Shown in pieces: positions 24,658 through 38,878 of a stretch of 64,000 nt of DNA. The notes beneath the pieces are model-generated. The model was not told the origin of the DNA. It saw nothing but the letters and a program-made list of their open reading frames with translations, and searched no databases. Numbering within the stretch: position 1 is the first letter of the stretch; every line of letters begins with the position of its first letter. The translations under genes were made by a program, and so were the position numbers. Source of the stretch: Lineus longissimus (lineage: Eukaryota > Nemertea > Pilidiophora > Heteronemertea > Lineidae); the NCBI RefSeq assembly GCF_910592395.1, contig NC_088309.1:25980599-26044598 (forward strand). The letters are read 5' to 3'.

Positions 24658-27600
24658 ATGTTGAAATTGGCCATGTATAGGAATAGTGATTTAGCTAAAA
24701 GTGACACTTGTTTAGCAGATGATGATATAGGGCCTGATCAGAACACGACTAAGGGTAAGGATATCAGTGTGCTCGATCACAGCGATGAGAAAACGATCCA
24801 TTCGGGACATTTCATGGTGAGCCAGGTTCACCAGGAGCCGGAGTCCGACGAAGATGAAGACAAGACTGCAGCTTCGAAATCGCCGGAGCATGAAGCATTC
24901 TCTCCCCCTCGAATAGCTTACGACTTTGTTTCTGCCAGCCATACACCCCAGGAGAGCTATCAGTTCGGGACAGCAGATGAACAGTCTCAAGGAAGGCTGT
25001 CCATGATAGATGGTTCTCTAACCAGACTGTTCGAGTGCATGACCTTGGCATACAGGTAGGCCTACGCTGTTTACTTCAAAAATTGTTGTATAGTATCCAT
25101 GTGAAAACCAACAAAGATCGTGGATGTTGATATTGTTACGTCACGGCATCCCCTCTGTTGAGATACGAGTATGCGCGCGCAGCAAACGGTAATGACATCA
25201 GAATGACGTCAGTTTGTAAACAAAGGTATCCATACGCATGCTGCATGGCGTGGGCGTGGCAATATCATAATATGATGTTATAAATGAATGCAGTCTAAGC
25301 TTAGAAGTAAGACGGTCAACCTGGGGACGCGATTTGTCAGCGTTGTCCCTCTAATACCATGGCATCGCCATTGGTCTTGTAAAAATAAATCAGATGGTGG
25401 TTATCAGTCGGCATTGCCACCAGATGGCATTGCCACCAGATGTAATGACGATTGTGATGATCAAGGCTGTGCAGGTGGTTGATTTTTGTATGGCATGTCA
25501 ACCCCAGTTGCAGACTGTGGTGAAAAAATCAATAAAATTCTTTTGAAAATGAAACATGTTGACCTACTTCTTGACTGGGAGAATCAATTTCCCCAGCATG
25601 CCAAGAATCAAGCAAGCCTTCCAGCTTGCCCAGCTGGCCTGCCCTGGAAAAGGAAACTTATGAATATCAATAATAATGTTAAAAAACTGTGTTGTTGTAG
25701 CCATCAACAAAGGGGCAATTTGCTTTTGAAGTACCGGTACTGTCATAACATGGGCACCAATGGTCCAATGAAGAAATGCTTTCAATATAAAGGCAGCGTA
25801 ATGTCTTCAGTGTGTGAAAAACTTCAAGGGCAAGGAGGCAATATTGAAGGTCAACCAGGGTATTGCCTTTCTTGCCTTGGCTCAGGCTTAGCATGAGGCC
25901 TGTTCTTCAAAATCTCAATTTTTCACTGATCTTACGTATGTTTATTAGAAAATGAGTTAATGAGTCTCCTGGTGAAATTTAAGGAAGCCATTTACTTGCT
26001 GAAACCGTGTTTTCAATTGATGTTCGCAAGAGATCATGTAGGGCATTAAAAACTTGAAATGGGTCAACATACCTCACCATGGCATAAATTTTCTCCTGCT
26101 CGTCTCTGTTCAAATGTTACCATTTCATTTCATGTGTATGACTATGATTGCAGCAAGATCACCTCACCACGATGGAAGACTTTCAAAGGGATGAAGTTAA
26201 ATGTGAAGGACAAAATTCGACTCAACAACATCATCTGGAGGGAATGGCACATGCAGTGTAAGTATTTGTCATTTATGTATGTATGCCTGAGCTTTCTTGT
26301 GCAGGGATTACATTGTTATTTATTTGTGTACGTCTACATGTATATGTACAAAAAAGATGTGCATTGTGTGTTTTAGCCTGTTTCTGCTCGGGTAAAAAGC
26401 ATTTAAAAGAATGTAAAACTCTGCTTTGCACTGAACTCAAGATGCTGTATGATGAAGTAAAATGCTACGAGTACAATGGTGATGTTATTCTTAGAATATA
26501 ATGCTTGCAACGATCTGATTTGGCTAGATTTCAGCCAATGATAATATCTGGGGGTTTGTGTGCAAGGCCATGAAGCGTACATTTACCCCTGATTTGCTCA
26601 GGATGGACAGTAGCGTAGCCCACACAAGGATAACTGACGCAGCGTTACCCAGCTTGAGCAGTAAACAGGCACTGTGTAAACAACTTAACAAGATATTGAG
26701 AGCAGAACCGTAACGTCATTCATCCTGGCCTTAATATGAATAACACCCTATTAAATCAACTACGCTGCTATTCCTTCTATTTTGTTATTGTCAATGTGTC
26801 AATGCCACAATTCTCAACTAGGGCATAACAGTTTACTCATTTTGATATTGATTTTCTTTATTGTCACACTTCTGATTAGAATTAGAATCATGACATTAGG
26901 TTTTATGATTTTTTTTGATTTTTTGGTTGCCAATCCAGTAGCATGCGCACTGTGTAAAAAGTTCCATTTCACATTCCAGAAGAAGAGTGAAAATGAAGGT
27001 ATTGGGTACTCAACTCTCAGGACTGTCCTGATGTGATTCTCATATTCTCTTTTACAGACATCAAGTCAAAGTTTCCATTAGTATGTCAGTTTGCGGCACC
27101 CCTGTCGGAAGACTCGCACAGCCGGCCAGAGGTGCGTATCCATGCATGCATGTTGTGACCACTTGGCATTTCCCTGCAAGATATCATGCTCCCCGGGTTT
27201 CTTGTATGCCTTTGGTACCTTGCTCTTCAGCAGAGGTAAAGTAGGAGAATAGCCAGCCGCTAATATGCTAGTCGCTAAAGCAGGTAGATTCCTAAGGCTA
27301 GAACTGCTAAACCTGCCAAGTAAATAAAAAAGTTGTATATCAGACGTAGGTTGCTAAAAATAGCTTGTTAAGCTTCAAGGTGGTTACGAAAGTTTTTTCA
27401 ATTTTGTTTTCCTGTCTCGGTAGATTTCCAAAGATTGTTTGATATCTCCCAAAATACCCGACCAATTTCAATGTGGTTTGGACTGGGTTTTCACAAATCT
27501 TGTTTTCTTCTGGTAACAAAACGAAAAAAACCACCAATACTATGATGAACACAATCAAACTATATGTTACCAGACAAATTATAATGTTTTCTTTGCCAGG

Positions 27601-30600
27601 CCATTGTGATGGAGGGCAAGTACTGGAAGCGACGATTACAAACTGTCACAGCAGAGTATCAAAAATGGCGCGGCTACTTCAAAAACCAGATGAACCGCGC
27701 CCGAATGGATGAAAAGAACGACCAGGATTTGAGCCATGAAGCTCTCCTTGATCGCCTGGCAACTCAGGACCGTATCCGAATCCATCCTCAGCGCTCACCG
27801 ACACCAGGACTGAGTAACATTGACGAGGACCTACTGATGGATTTCTCCGATACCTTGTTCTCAAGTTTCAAGGAGCCTTTGCTGTTTCCTAATCCCAGAG
27901 AAATAGGTAATTTGAGTTATAAATGCGTTTCGGTGTAGTTTCTTGTTGGTGATGAGACTTAGTTGTCAAGATTTTTCTTGCCTGTACTGGTTGCAGGGAA
28001 ACTTGATGTCAAATTCTGTTTATTAGGATGTGACAATTGCACTTACGTGACTATAAAGTCCACATCTATTGATTTAAGGAACTGTACACAGTGTCGTGAG
28101 TTCCCATATCTTCATACAAGTCCACATTTGACCAGTTAGGGCCAGTAATGGCAGTATGTCCATCTTTTAGTGCGTCATTAAACTTAGTTTGTCAATAGAT
28201 GACACAGATCCTTTTCTAGGTTAAGTTTATATTTAATAAACGTTTGAAATTGAGAAGTTATTTATCAAAAGTCTAAATAAGCTGCAAAATAGATGACCAA
28301 ATGGTAATAGGCCTGGTCAGGGACGATTGCTGGGTTCCTGTCAATACTGACACTGTGTAGTAGTGACTACATCAAACATGCTAACGGGTGACATTGCAAT
28401 TTAAAAGTAAACAACAATTACTGTTCTGGAAATATCACCTTCTGACATACTCCAATTATGATTTTCATTGCAGTATCGATTGCTGATATAATTAGGCTGT
28501 CTGATGATTTTCTGATGTCCGGTTTATAGCAGGCGTTGTGGATAAGTGCTTGACCTAGACAGGATCTGTTGTCATGAACTTCTTAGAGAATTTACTGAAT
28601 TACCCTGGGGACTGCCAAATACGAACATACGGGAGGTGTCCTGATAAAGTGTGCTCAGATTGAATGGAAACAACAAATTTGTGACCAGAATCAGTGTCCT
28701 TAAGTGGAGGGGGTGTCCTGCCAACAAAGGTGTACACTTACAGGGGTTACACATTGTAGTTATTTCCAAGACCTAAATCATAGTGGGTGTCAACCATACA
28801 AAAATATGAATCAGGGCCATCACAAACTTCGTAAACTCTTGTCCCGACATTATCAGTATCATGATTTCTTTCTAAGATATGAATTCCAGACATGTACTTA
28901 ATTTGGTTCAAAGTCCACATGGCTGACCTAACCTATTCAGGTTTTGATAATTGTATTTTGTCACAGCTCTTAAAGTTGTGTCGTTGTGTCCATCGGGTAT
29001 CATCAGAGACTATCTTGTGCAAGTTAAACAAAAGGAATGATAGAATAAGTTAGCAAAGCCATCCGTATCTTCAAGAGTGGAGCAAATCTTTTTAAATTCA
29101 TGAGCTTGATGAAATAACTGAAAACCATTGACCATTTAGTTATCGGTCAAACTTCTAGTGCAGGTCAGAATGAAGTAGGTAACTGGTGATTTGAGATGGT
29201 CCTGATTGGCTGGTGTGATCAAGTTCACCATTGATTGACTTCTTAGTCTGCTACATCTCATTCTCATAAATCAACAGTGTTTATGAATGGATAATTGAGG
29301 ATTCAACTTGGGATATTTTTACCTCTCTGATTTTGTATCGTCATTTTATTAATGTACAGTATTGTCTTACCAGAAGGTCTAGTTTTACTTGAAACCGGTA
29401 AGACATTTTTCATCTTTTCAGTTGGCGATTTGACAATCAAAGGTTATACTTTAGGGTGAAATTCTTCACGTTGGCAAGTGAAGTGATTACTCAAGGCTTA
29501 ATCAATGTCGTCATTGAAGGTGCACTTTTTTGCAGAAATAAATGAAAGTGAAAGGATATTTTCAGAAAATATTTCAGGCCACAAAAATAAAGGGTCTTCA
29601 GTATTCAAATAACATACAAATGTGAGCCTTGCTGATGATTGTCTTGTCTTTTGTGTTTCTTACAGGTCAGCTCGGCAATGCAGATTTCATACAGCCTGGG
29701 TTGGTGCAGTTGCAGCCAAATTTTGAGGACCTCATGGATACTATTGAAAACTTTTCTGGTGAGTGTGGTGCGTCTTCTGACAATTTCATACACAATACGG
29801 ACATTGAGTCCATTACTTTCCTCGCCAGATTTGCAGGCAATTTCAAGAAATGTTCATTTTCAATAATTTCCGTGACATAATCAATCTCTTTCGACTTGTA
29901 AGTTATAGCATTGAATGACATGCTGAAATGTCCGGTGTCTCTTGTTGCAGAGATGTGGGGAACGACATCTGGAACATTAGCCCAGGCTAGAAGTGAACCT
30001 AGTCTTGCAGTCATGGAAACTGGCCAGTCATCCAATGGTTTGTTTCAGGTGTGTTACACTATCTGTCTATTTATATTTCCCTACCCTCTTTGATTCTGGT
30101 CGTATAAGAAGGGTTTTACGACCAGTCAGATTGGAATGCCTTAAGATGATATCTCTGAGTCACTGCTTGGTTCCTTCACAGGTAGAATTCAATATAATCA
30201 GTTCATCTAAGAATTTGGAACAAAAATGTATTGAGGTTTAATTGTTTTTAAAATTCTTTATTGTAGGCGCAGAATAATAACTCGTTCCTGCAGAGCTTGT
30301 TGGTTGGGTCTACGAACAGAGTGCCCGATGTGACACGAAATCAACAACAAGTTGGAACAAATGATCTGAATTTGGCCCAGCAGACGCAGCAGCCGGTTTT
30401 GAGTAATGAACCTTCGGCACAGAATATGCTTCAAAATACATTGATGCCACAGCAAAGTGCCATGCCACAGTCTCCACAGCCTATGATTTGTAGTGATTTG
30501 GACCAGGCCAACTTGCTTGCCTCAAATCTCAATCAGGCTCAGTCACTCCTCGCGAATCAAGCCAACCAGTCACTGTTGAATGCGTCTCTCCAACAGACTC

Positions 30601-33600
30601 TGCTGGGAAGCAGCGGCCAAGGTCAGGGCCTGTCCTTTCCCACCTCAAACGTCACACAACAACAACTACTGCAACAGTTACAGGCGCAGCAGCCACTGAT
30701 ATTACAATCAGGAACTGCGATATCAGTTGGGAATCTGCAAAGTCAATTGACAAGTTTGTTAACATCGCAGCCACAGACTCTTAATCTTGTGACTCTATCT
30801 GATCATAGTCAAGTGAAACTGGAACCTGTTGACCAATTGACGCTTGCTCAGCAGATCTTAAATCCTGGTCTGACCGGTGAAACTGCGGTGCGAGAACCGA
30901 GTAGTAGTCTCGGTACTACCATCGTCTCTCAGTCCGTTCCCAAAACCATGACCACCACCACGCCTAGCACCTCTGTGCTCGCTAGTCATCTTGTTGCCTC
31001 GCCCCCATCTCAAGGCCTACCATCACAACCTAAGAAGTCTTCGTCAAAAAAAGGAGAGTTTGCTGTTCCAAAGGTAATCTTTGAACTAATTCTCTGGTTT
31101 CAGCAGGACAAAAAGCTTCTCCGTACGTAAATTTTGAGTTGAATTCTGTCTGTTGATGGCAATGTTGAGGAAAACAGAGACACTGTGATCTAGTGGTGTT
31201 CTTGCTCAGACTTGTGAAGTTAGTGACTTTGAAATATACCTGATGCAGACAGTGAAGTACAGCAGATCTTTGCTGATCCAATTCAGAGCTGTGCAAATAA
31301 CAGAGAATTTGAGATTCAAGAGTATAATGGCTAATGCAATGAAGAGCTCACGATATATTTTGAAAAACATTTGCTTTCAGAACAAGCCTCTTCAAAGGAA
31401 ACCTCGCAACATCGCTCCTGCCGTCACGAATTCACCTGCCATGCAGCAAAACACTTTTCTCGCACAGTTGTTAACAGCTGGTAAGTGAAATGGCGCTGAT
31501 GCAGGCTTTTATGAAATGGGGTGTTATTGCTCTAACTCCTCGTCACTCCGGTAAAAGTGTTTCATGGAGAGCTATTGATCACTCTGTATTGTCTGAATGA
31601 GGAAGGTAAACAGCCTTCAAGATACTGCCAAGGGAGTGATTGCTAGCTCTCATTCAGTTCTCAAACGTGAAAGCCTGCTAATGCCACTTGGTGGAATTTC
31701 TTGTCAGTTTCAGATCCTTCAAGTCAAGCTTTAACTCCTCGCTTTATCTTACAGGGTCTCATTCTCATAACCTTTTCTTCTGTTCGCTGTAGAGTCTGGG
31801 CTGACAGGAGTGCCCCCTGCTGCTTTGTTTGAAAGGCTGTAGCATGTACTTTTAAAGGGCATGGAAACCTGTAAGTTGAGACCCAGAAGTTCTATGGTAC
31901 ATGCTACGTGCGCCATGTAAATAACAGTTTTTTCTGAGATTTTTTCTTTGTTTGTCTGTTACCAGACTCTACAGCATTGTGTTTGCTAACAGAAGTTTTC
32001 TTTTTTTCTTGTTGGGGATTATCTGAAAATGTTGATGGCCAGAGGAAAAAACACTGAAAGGAAGAAATTAAAACATGCACTGAATTGGAACATACAGTTC
32101 AAATTGTACTTAACAAGAATTGTTGTCTTTTCTTATCATGATCGCTTCCCACACTTTATCCTAATAAAGCCATCGCCATTTCTGGACACTTCCTCTTTCT
32201 GCTTTGTTGGTTTTGGACCCAAAGTGGATGTGATTCATCAGAAAAGGTTAGAGCCGCACTCGCTGAATGAGGGTGTCTTTTGGGCTGAGTCAGGAACTGA
32301 ATGATCTTGTTCTAAACAAGCTTTTCTTCAAAAACAAGGACGAGATCAGTTCTGGTGCCCATGTTATGGGGCTGCCATTCAGACTCTCAGCCCGGGGAAC
32401 CAAAATAACTGTGTTTGAATACTCCAGTGCCTCTCTGATGAGTGATGTCCAATGAGTGCTGGCACCAAACGTCAAGAAACATCAGTGGTAATGGCTGGGT
32501 TTCGTTTATCTTTACGGTGACTGTAGACAGCAAGCTGAAAGCATATAAGAACCTCTCCCATGGATTGGAATTGTTGTGGGATAATGGCATGAATGGGAAG
32601 AACGGGTATGGTCGGGCTACAGAAAGGACAGATTGGCATGGCCGGGCTACGGATAGGAAAGATTGGTGCTCAAAGAATGGTGCTACTAAAGTCCTGAATG
32701 GTCATCCTCCTGATCATCCTTCATCATCTGCATCATGTAATGGTTGCGGTTCACCCCACCTCCCAACGGATAATGGCCACAGCGCCCTTCTAGCATACCT
32801 CTTAGCCCCAACCACAATGGAACAGGAACAGACACCTACGACAACATTATCTTCTGCATCTAACTCCGGCAAGTTAACCTACTTAACTTCACATTCGTTT
32901 TCAGGTGTATAGTGCCGCAGTCTCCAAGTTATCATATATCATCATGTACAACCAAAAATACATGCTGTTGTCAGAATTCAGGTGAAGGTTGAAGCAAATA
33001 ATTGTTGAGTGCTCAGAATTACCTATACAATGCAATACCATTTGAGCTCCTTGGATGACTTACAGCTTAGCTAGGCTGTTGTTTTTTCGGAGGGACTGGA
33101 AAAAAACAATATGTACCGTTATTGGTGAATCCCTGTATCAATGCTCTCATCTAAATTGTCTGAAGTTCTGCAAGTATTTTTGGTCTTACTGATCTATAAA
33201 TTTTTTGATAGTTTACAGATTTCCATGATGAAGTGCAGCTCAAAGACCAGAGACATGTGAATGCTATGATGATCATGAGTTATCAGTCATATATACTGTT
33301 ATTTTCGACTAATCTCTCATCTCATAGCGCCAGTCATCTTTGGGGTTCTCCTTTACCGAAATGGTGGGGTCCAGGGAGTGGTCATGGTCTGTTCCCCCAT
33401 CTTCCATACATGTGTTGGTATATCCAACTTAGTGAATTTGTGAAAAGCTCTTCTTGCATAAACTTTGTTGGGCAGTGAGTTCTGTATTACACCTCCCTGG
33501 GCCAACAGAATATCATTTGGTCCAGTTTTGAAAAGTTCTCAAATGAACACTTTGGCATCACACATAAGGTCATGGTATGTTTTGGTGGCAGAAGATACAG

Positions 33601-36600
33601 CCACTTCCAAAAACCCTTACAGAGAACCCCAGTGCAACCTCATCATCTCGCTGATCATGTATATATATATAATTGTATATTACATACATGTATCCTATTG
33701 TTGAGTGTTTGCATATTCTGAATAATGGCTTTAGTTTTAGCTCTAAGTCTAAAGCCAAGGTCTCAAGGAGCTGCACTGTGGTACAGTGTACGTGGTCGGT
33801 TTGCTCATCAGCGGAGTAAGTTGGGCACCGATGCCCGCTCGGATGCTTTTGCCAAGGCTATAGTTCAGTAAACTCTCTCAGGAAGTAAGTGAAACCTCTC
33901 TGTGATCAGTTTGTTGTAGTCACTCCATCGACGTTCAGGTTCATAAATATTTCTACGCAGTGAATTGGAAAAACTTAGTTTAGATAGTACAGATCCATGT
34001 TCTAAAAGATCTTGAGGAAAGTTCCATGTGAACATGGTAATTTTGAAATATGTCTTTGGATCAATGTTAATACCACCTTGTGGGGGAATCCTGCAACATC
34101 GAGTTGCCAGATCTTGGTTCCCTCAAGATTAGTATCCAAAAGTTTTGGTATTAACACTCCTTCAGATTCAACATAGTATGTATAAAGTTCCATTAACCCC
34201 ATTATCTTCCAAAGTCTAAGCCAATTAAATTTTAAGTTGAAAGCTCTTCAGCAATACTTTGAAAGTTGGGTCATTTGTGTAGCCTATGTACATTGTTTTC
34301 TTTAGATTGCCAGCATGTTTTCATTATTGCTGCCGTAGATAGAACACGGTGATTAAATGAAAAGCCTTCTAAATACGGCTGCATTTTAAGTCAGATTCAG
34401 GTACTGATTGCAACCACAGCCGGCAAGTTTTTAGGAGCTTTCATTTGATTTTCCCACTGCTTACAATCACTCTCCTTCTAGTTCTAGATTGTTAAGTTTA
34501 CCCATAGTAACGCACTAATTGGGGAAAAAGTAAACATTATAGGGGAAAGTTAGTTCTCATTCAGCATTTCTTACCATTCTGAATAGTTGTTGTATCCGTG
34601 TGAATTTAATTGGCATGTTTTGGAACCTGGTATAATCTGATGATACCATGCATGCAGTGACTTCTACAGATGACCTCAAGTTGTTGTCATCTGTGCAAAA
34701 TTTCGCTTGTGTCCCCCAATCTTGAAACTGCTGTTTTAAAAAAAGATCTAAGCAGACTATCAAAGTGTTGCACTGGTCCTTATTGCACTCCCTTTCACTT
34801 TTGCTTCAGCTAAATCTTACTCTTTCTTGCTTTCACCTTAATAGTGAGAAATGGAAGATTCCAAGGCCCGTGACTGCAGTAACGTCTGCAGTGGTTTGCA
34901 TGCGAATGACCTGCATGTCTGTTTGGGTGAAAGAGTTCGATTTGATTAACTAGGCCCAGGGAATGAATCAAAAAGTTTCATGGGATATTTATCAAGTTTT
35001 CACTTCGCATCATCTAGGACTTCACTACTATTCCAATTCACTTTAATTAGACAAGTTTCCAGATTACGTATCATACTGGAATGTTCTATTAGGCTCAGAT
35101 ATTTCTGATGATAGGCATGAACCTGTGAAAATTGTCTTTTACGGATATTTTGTTCCAGGTTTTTGCAGTCAGCTGTTGATTGGAGTTGAGAGAGGAAAAA
35201 GTTTTTGTTTCCTTGTGTTGTGAGAATGAGAGAGTTCAGTTATAGTTTCGAATGCTAAGTCGAGAGCAAACCGACTGGACAATTCTTTTGAATCATACCT
35301 TTGCGGCACTTGATGGATCAATTCATGTTCTTATGAACTTCTCCTGAAGTTCAGAAGTAATTTGAGCAGTCATAGATATTAGTACCTCATGTGAAGACCT
35401 TAGATTGTATAGATGTATGTTGCTTCTACCCTCTGAGAAAAGGGGTTCAATATAATTTTTGTTCAATCAAAATATTTAAGAATTTTCGATTCTTCTGCAG
35501 CTGAGCAGGTTTAATTGGGTATCGATGGTCATTGATGAAGTTCTTATTAACAATCCACCCTTGACTGATGTGATGTGGTGAGGGTGGTGTAGCACAGATG
35601 TTTGCTCCCGTTATGGTCTGTCATCAATCACACCCAATCAAATCCACTCTGAAGTGTCGAGAAATGTAAACGCCTATTGCGCAATAACTAACGCAGGTGT
35701 TGAGACCAACAAACTGGTCACACAAAAAGTATTGATCTTAGCTATACTTGGCTGAAATTTGGTAAATTTTTATATGATAATGTTTTTGTGTCACCTTGTA
35801 CCAAAAGCACATAATCAGAACCTCTTTTCTCTGACTGATTCCACCCCATTGACTGGTTCTTCTGGCTTTTTCAGGGCCTTCCACTGGTGCTACATTTAAT
35901 CTGAATATAAAACAAGAGGCTCCTTCCAGTTGCATTAGTGTGACATCAGTCCAGAACACGAAATCCTTGCTCAGTCAGGTCCCCATTGCCATTGTAAGTT
36001 CAATTCATTTTACACATGGTGTTATGATACATGACTGTCATCGTAAACTATGAAGCATGAATATGAAATTCATCCATAGTCTGCATCATTATGTACTCTG
36101 GAAGAATCTGGCAACGAGTCCCATGAGGGAGCTGATCATTGTTTGTCATGGTATGACGCAAGTTTGATATGCAAGGGTACTGACCAAACATGCTTATCCT
36201 TTCAAGGCACCACAACCCCAAGTGACTGATTTTGCCAAGAACCTGGTGATAGCAACAACCCCTCAGGCGATCAGCTCAGCACTTCTACAGCAAGATTCAT
36301 TTCGGTCGATTACTGCTGCCCCTACGACTACCACAGGGAGTCCACTCATTTCTAGTAGGTTACAGAACAAGTCCTTCAAATTTTTTGGTCATGTTTTTGT
36401 TTGGTTTGACTCAGAAAAGCCTTAAATCTCATTCTCTTTGATGTAGAGACTATCTGAAGCTATATTGAACTCCTTCTCCATGGCATATCTCTGAATTTAT
36501 ATCGGGTTTATGTTGATGGTGATGCAAATGCTGAAATGTTCGGAATGTTTACCAAATAGTGTACCACTATTGAATCTCATCATCCGTGTAACTCTTATCA

Positions 36601-38878
36601 TAAATTTTATCCTTCTCTTGCAGGTACAACTGATATGCGACTTTCAAGTCCAATAAATCTCAACGATGAATCCATGCAGGACCTTGATTCATCCTTTGAA
36701 GAAGTGAGTGTTCGCCTATGAGCCTGTTGAGTTCAGGTGGTTCCTTGGATACGCAAGTGGTCTTTCACATTGTTAATATTCAACTCTACCATTTGCAATT
36801 AGATCAAAACACAGGTTTGCATGTGCCGTATAATTTGTTGTCATGTCCGATAAAGATAAAATCCGCCATTTTCTCACTGTCCTCTTCTCTGGTAATGCAA
36901 TGAACTTGGCCTAGTAGCTCTCTGTGACGCAGCCTTATTGTGCAATGATATATTTTCCCCCTTTACAGGCATCAAAGGCTTTTAGACCCAAAAATCCAGT
37001 AGAACGAGAAGTGTATAAGGAACATCGACGTGTCTCTCACATATCATCGGAACAAAAAAGGAGGTGTAATATTAAGGTAATCATCATTGTTTGTATTTCG
37101 TCTAGAGTACTAGGGAACCGATGAACTCCACATCCCCCATATTAGTGTAGTTCAGTGCAATTTCAGTTCCATCACAGCCTGGGAACTTAGTTTCTTGTCA
37201 ATATAAGACATAGATAATAAACTTCATTCGGTATTGTGTGAATGTCTCCATTTAATAGTGTATTGTCTCTTTCAGAATGGTTTTGATACACTGCAAGTTC
37301 TCATTCCTTCACTAAGTGCCAACCCAAATCAGAAACTGAGCAAAGCAACTATGCTACAAAAAAGTAAGTTTTTTTTCCACTATCAGGTTTTAACTTACAG
37401 AATTGACTTATTGCCCGAGCTGAAGAAGTTAACAAGCTGGCATTCTGTACAGCAGAAAAGGAGCCCCATTAGTTATGTTGACTTTGCAGTTTTTCTTTTC
37501 CTATGAAAGTAACAAACAAACTTCTTTTCATTTCTAGCTGCTGATTACTGTAAGAAGTTAAAATCTGAACGAAGCCATATGCAAAATGAGGCAGATCTCT
37601 TGAAACAGGAGATCGAATCATTGAATTCTCAAATCAAGTAAGTCAGAGTTCAGTGAACACATTCTCGTTGAGACTATTCTGAGTTTCAACAAGAAGTCCA
37701 TAGTCTCTCTCATGGTAATCGCTCTAGCTTGGATGAATTTTCTTCCAAGACACTTGCACTGCCCACTACGGTTTAGTACCAGTTGTGGTTATTGGTCTGG
37801 TGACTGGGTCTTCAGCTAGTCAATCATTAAGTTGAGGAGGAGGCGTAAAGTCTTCTAGATAAGAATTCAGATTTGCTTTGCTGACCTTCAGTTGTTTGTT
37901 TCAGCGCGTGTCAGTCTCAACTCCCTGCCACCGGTGCGCCTGTCACCCGACAACGCGTTGACCACATGAAGGAGATGTGTGATGATTATATCAGGAACAG
38001 AACTATGCAAAACTGGAAGTTCTGGATCGTATCCTTTTCTGATACAACTTTTATCAAGGGTTATGCTCGTCATAAGCTACAGATTAAAACATCTCTAAAA
38101 TGGCACTGTTACTCTACTAGTAATGGCACAACTCGTGATGCAATGGTGAAGATTCAAGCCTGCCACACTTGTATGTGTGAGCCTGACTCGATCCCCAGCC
38201 AAAACTTCAGTCATTACAGCTGAGTTTCTCTCAGGGCAACCACGGCAGCTTTCTGATGAATATTACTAATGTTTTGCTCAAGCAGCTCAGCCGTGCATTG
38301 CTTAGATTTCAGTACAGTGTCGAAGGCCAGAATCCACATGTATTTTCCACAGTGATATTCCTTGACGCACAATCAGTTCATCACGATATTCCGGGATCTG
38401 TTCGCTTCTTTCAACAACATGGTATCGACTGCTACAGTTGAGGAGTTGTGTCGAACATGTTTAGCCTGGCTCGATCAGCATTGTTCTTTAGTGGCTCTCA
38501 GGCCAGGTAAGCACATGAAGATGATATCCGTACTGTAAATTGGCTGCAAACCAATTTTGTAACTACCGTACTTGAGCTTTCAGAGGGCAAATATCACCTC
38601 TAATGCTTTGTCATTATGCCCAAGTGTAAGCTCTATGATACCTGTTTAGAGAAGCATTTCAATCCAGTAATTTTTCAATTAAAGATTGTCTAACATGGTT
38701 CAAAATAAGTTTGGTGTGATAACTGAATGTATTTAATGATGAGTCATCTTCCGTTGCAGCCGTGCTGAATTCTCTTCGACGGCTGAGCACGACTACGTCC
38801 ATCTTGTCTGATCCTTCCAAAGTACCAGAACAGGCGCATGCAGCTGTGAGTCGACGTGATTCTGACCCGATGTCATAG
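24658..38878 (+). CDS. MLXIP: Mondo / MLX-interacting bHLH-zipper transcription factor
   Basis: Single Mondo (MondoA/ChREBP) orthologue: a glucose-6-phosphate-responsive factor that pairs with MLX and binds carbohydrate response elements. Seventeen exons: 24658-25055, 26154-26257, 27058-27131, 27600-27906, 29666-29758, 29951-30048, 30267-31073, 31381-31480, 35875-35993, 36207-36354, 36624-36703, 36969-37076, 37276-37363, 37538-37637, 37905-38028, 38377-38506, 38760-38878. CDS 2997 nt, 998 residues. N-terminal Mondo conserved regions: KTIHSGHFMVS (46-55), the export-type SLTRLFECMTLAY (120-132), SPRWKTFKGMKL, and GKYWKRRLQTVTAEYQKW; then GNADFIQPGLVQLQPN (299-314). Exon 7 is Gln-rich. The basic region VSHISSEQKRRCNIK carries the H-E-R contacts (H800, E804, R808), followed by HLH, zipper and the C-terminal dimerisation domain with MQNWKFWI and CLAWLDQHCS. 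All phases agree. Confidence 0.95.
25204..25223 (+). promoter_or_regulatory. CRE and forkhead/FOXO-type sites in Mondo intron 1
   Basis: A perfect CRE, TGACGTCA (25204-25211), is followed four bases later by GTAAACAA (25216-25223), the FOXO/DAF-16 consensus. They lie about 150 bp into intron 1, next to a CG-containing stretch. Candidate intronic enhancer or alternative promoter; motif-only evidence. Confidence 0.3.
25411..25442 (+). repeat. Perfect 16-bp tandem duplication
   Basis: GCATTGCCACCAGATG occurs twice in direct tandem inside Mondo intron 1. Confidence 0.8.
32692..32867 (+). other. Possible alternative (cassette) exon of Mondo
   Basis: Within the 4.4-kb intron between exons 8 and 9, an open frame includes SALLAYLLAPTTMEQEQTP and ends SSASNSG at a GC-type donor (TCCG|GCAAGT). 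An AG at 32690-32691 would give a phase 1-1 exon that inserts in frame between exon 8 and exon 9. The sequence is Ser/Thr/Pro-rich like its neighbours and echoes the FLAQLLTAG end of exon 8. Against it: weak acceptor without a pyrimidine tract, non-GT donor. Confidence 0.22.

Noticed and set aside
25486-25896. 136-codon open frame in Mondo intron 1
   Set aside because: Lies wholly in an intron of a well-supported gene, has no recognisable similarity and is mirrored by minus-strand frames.
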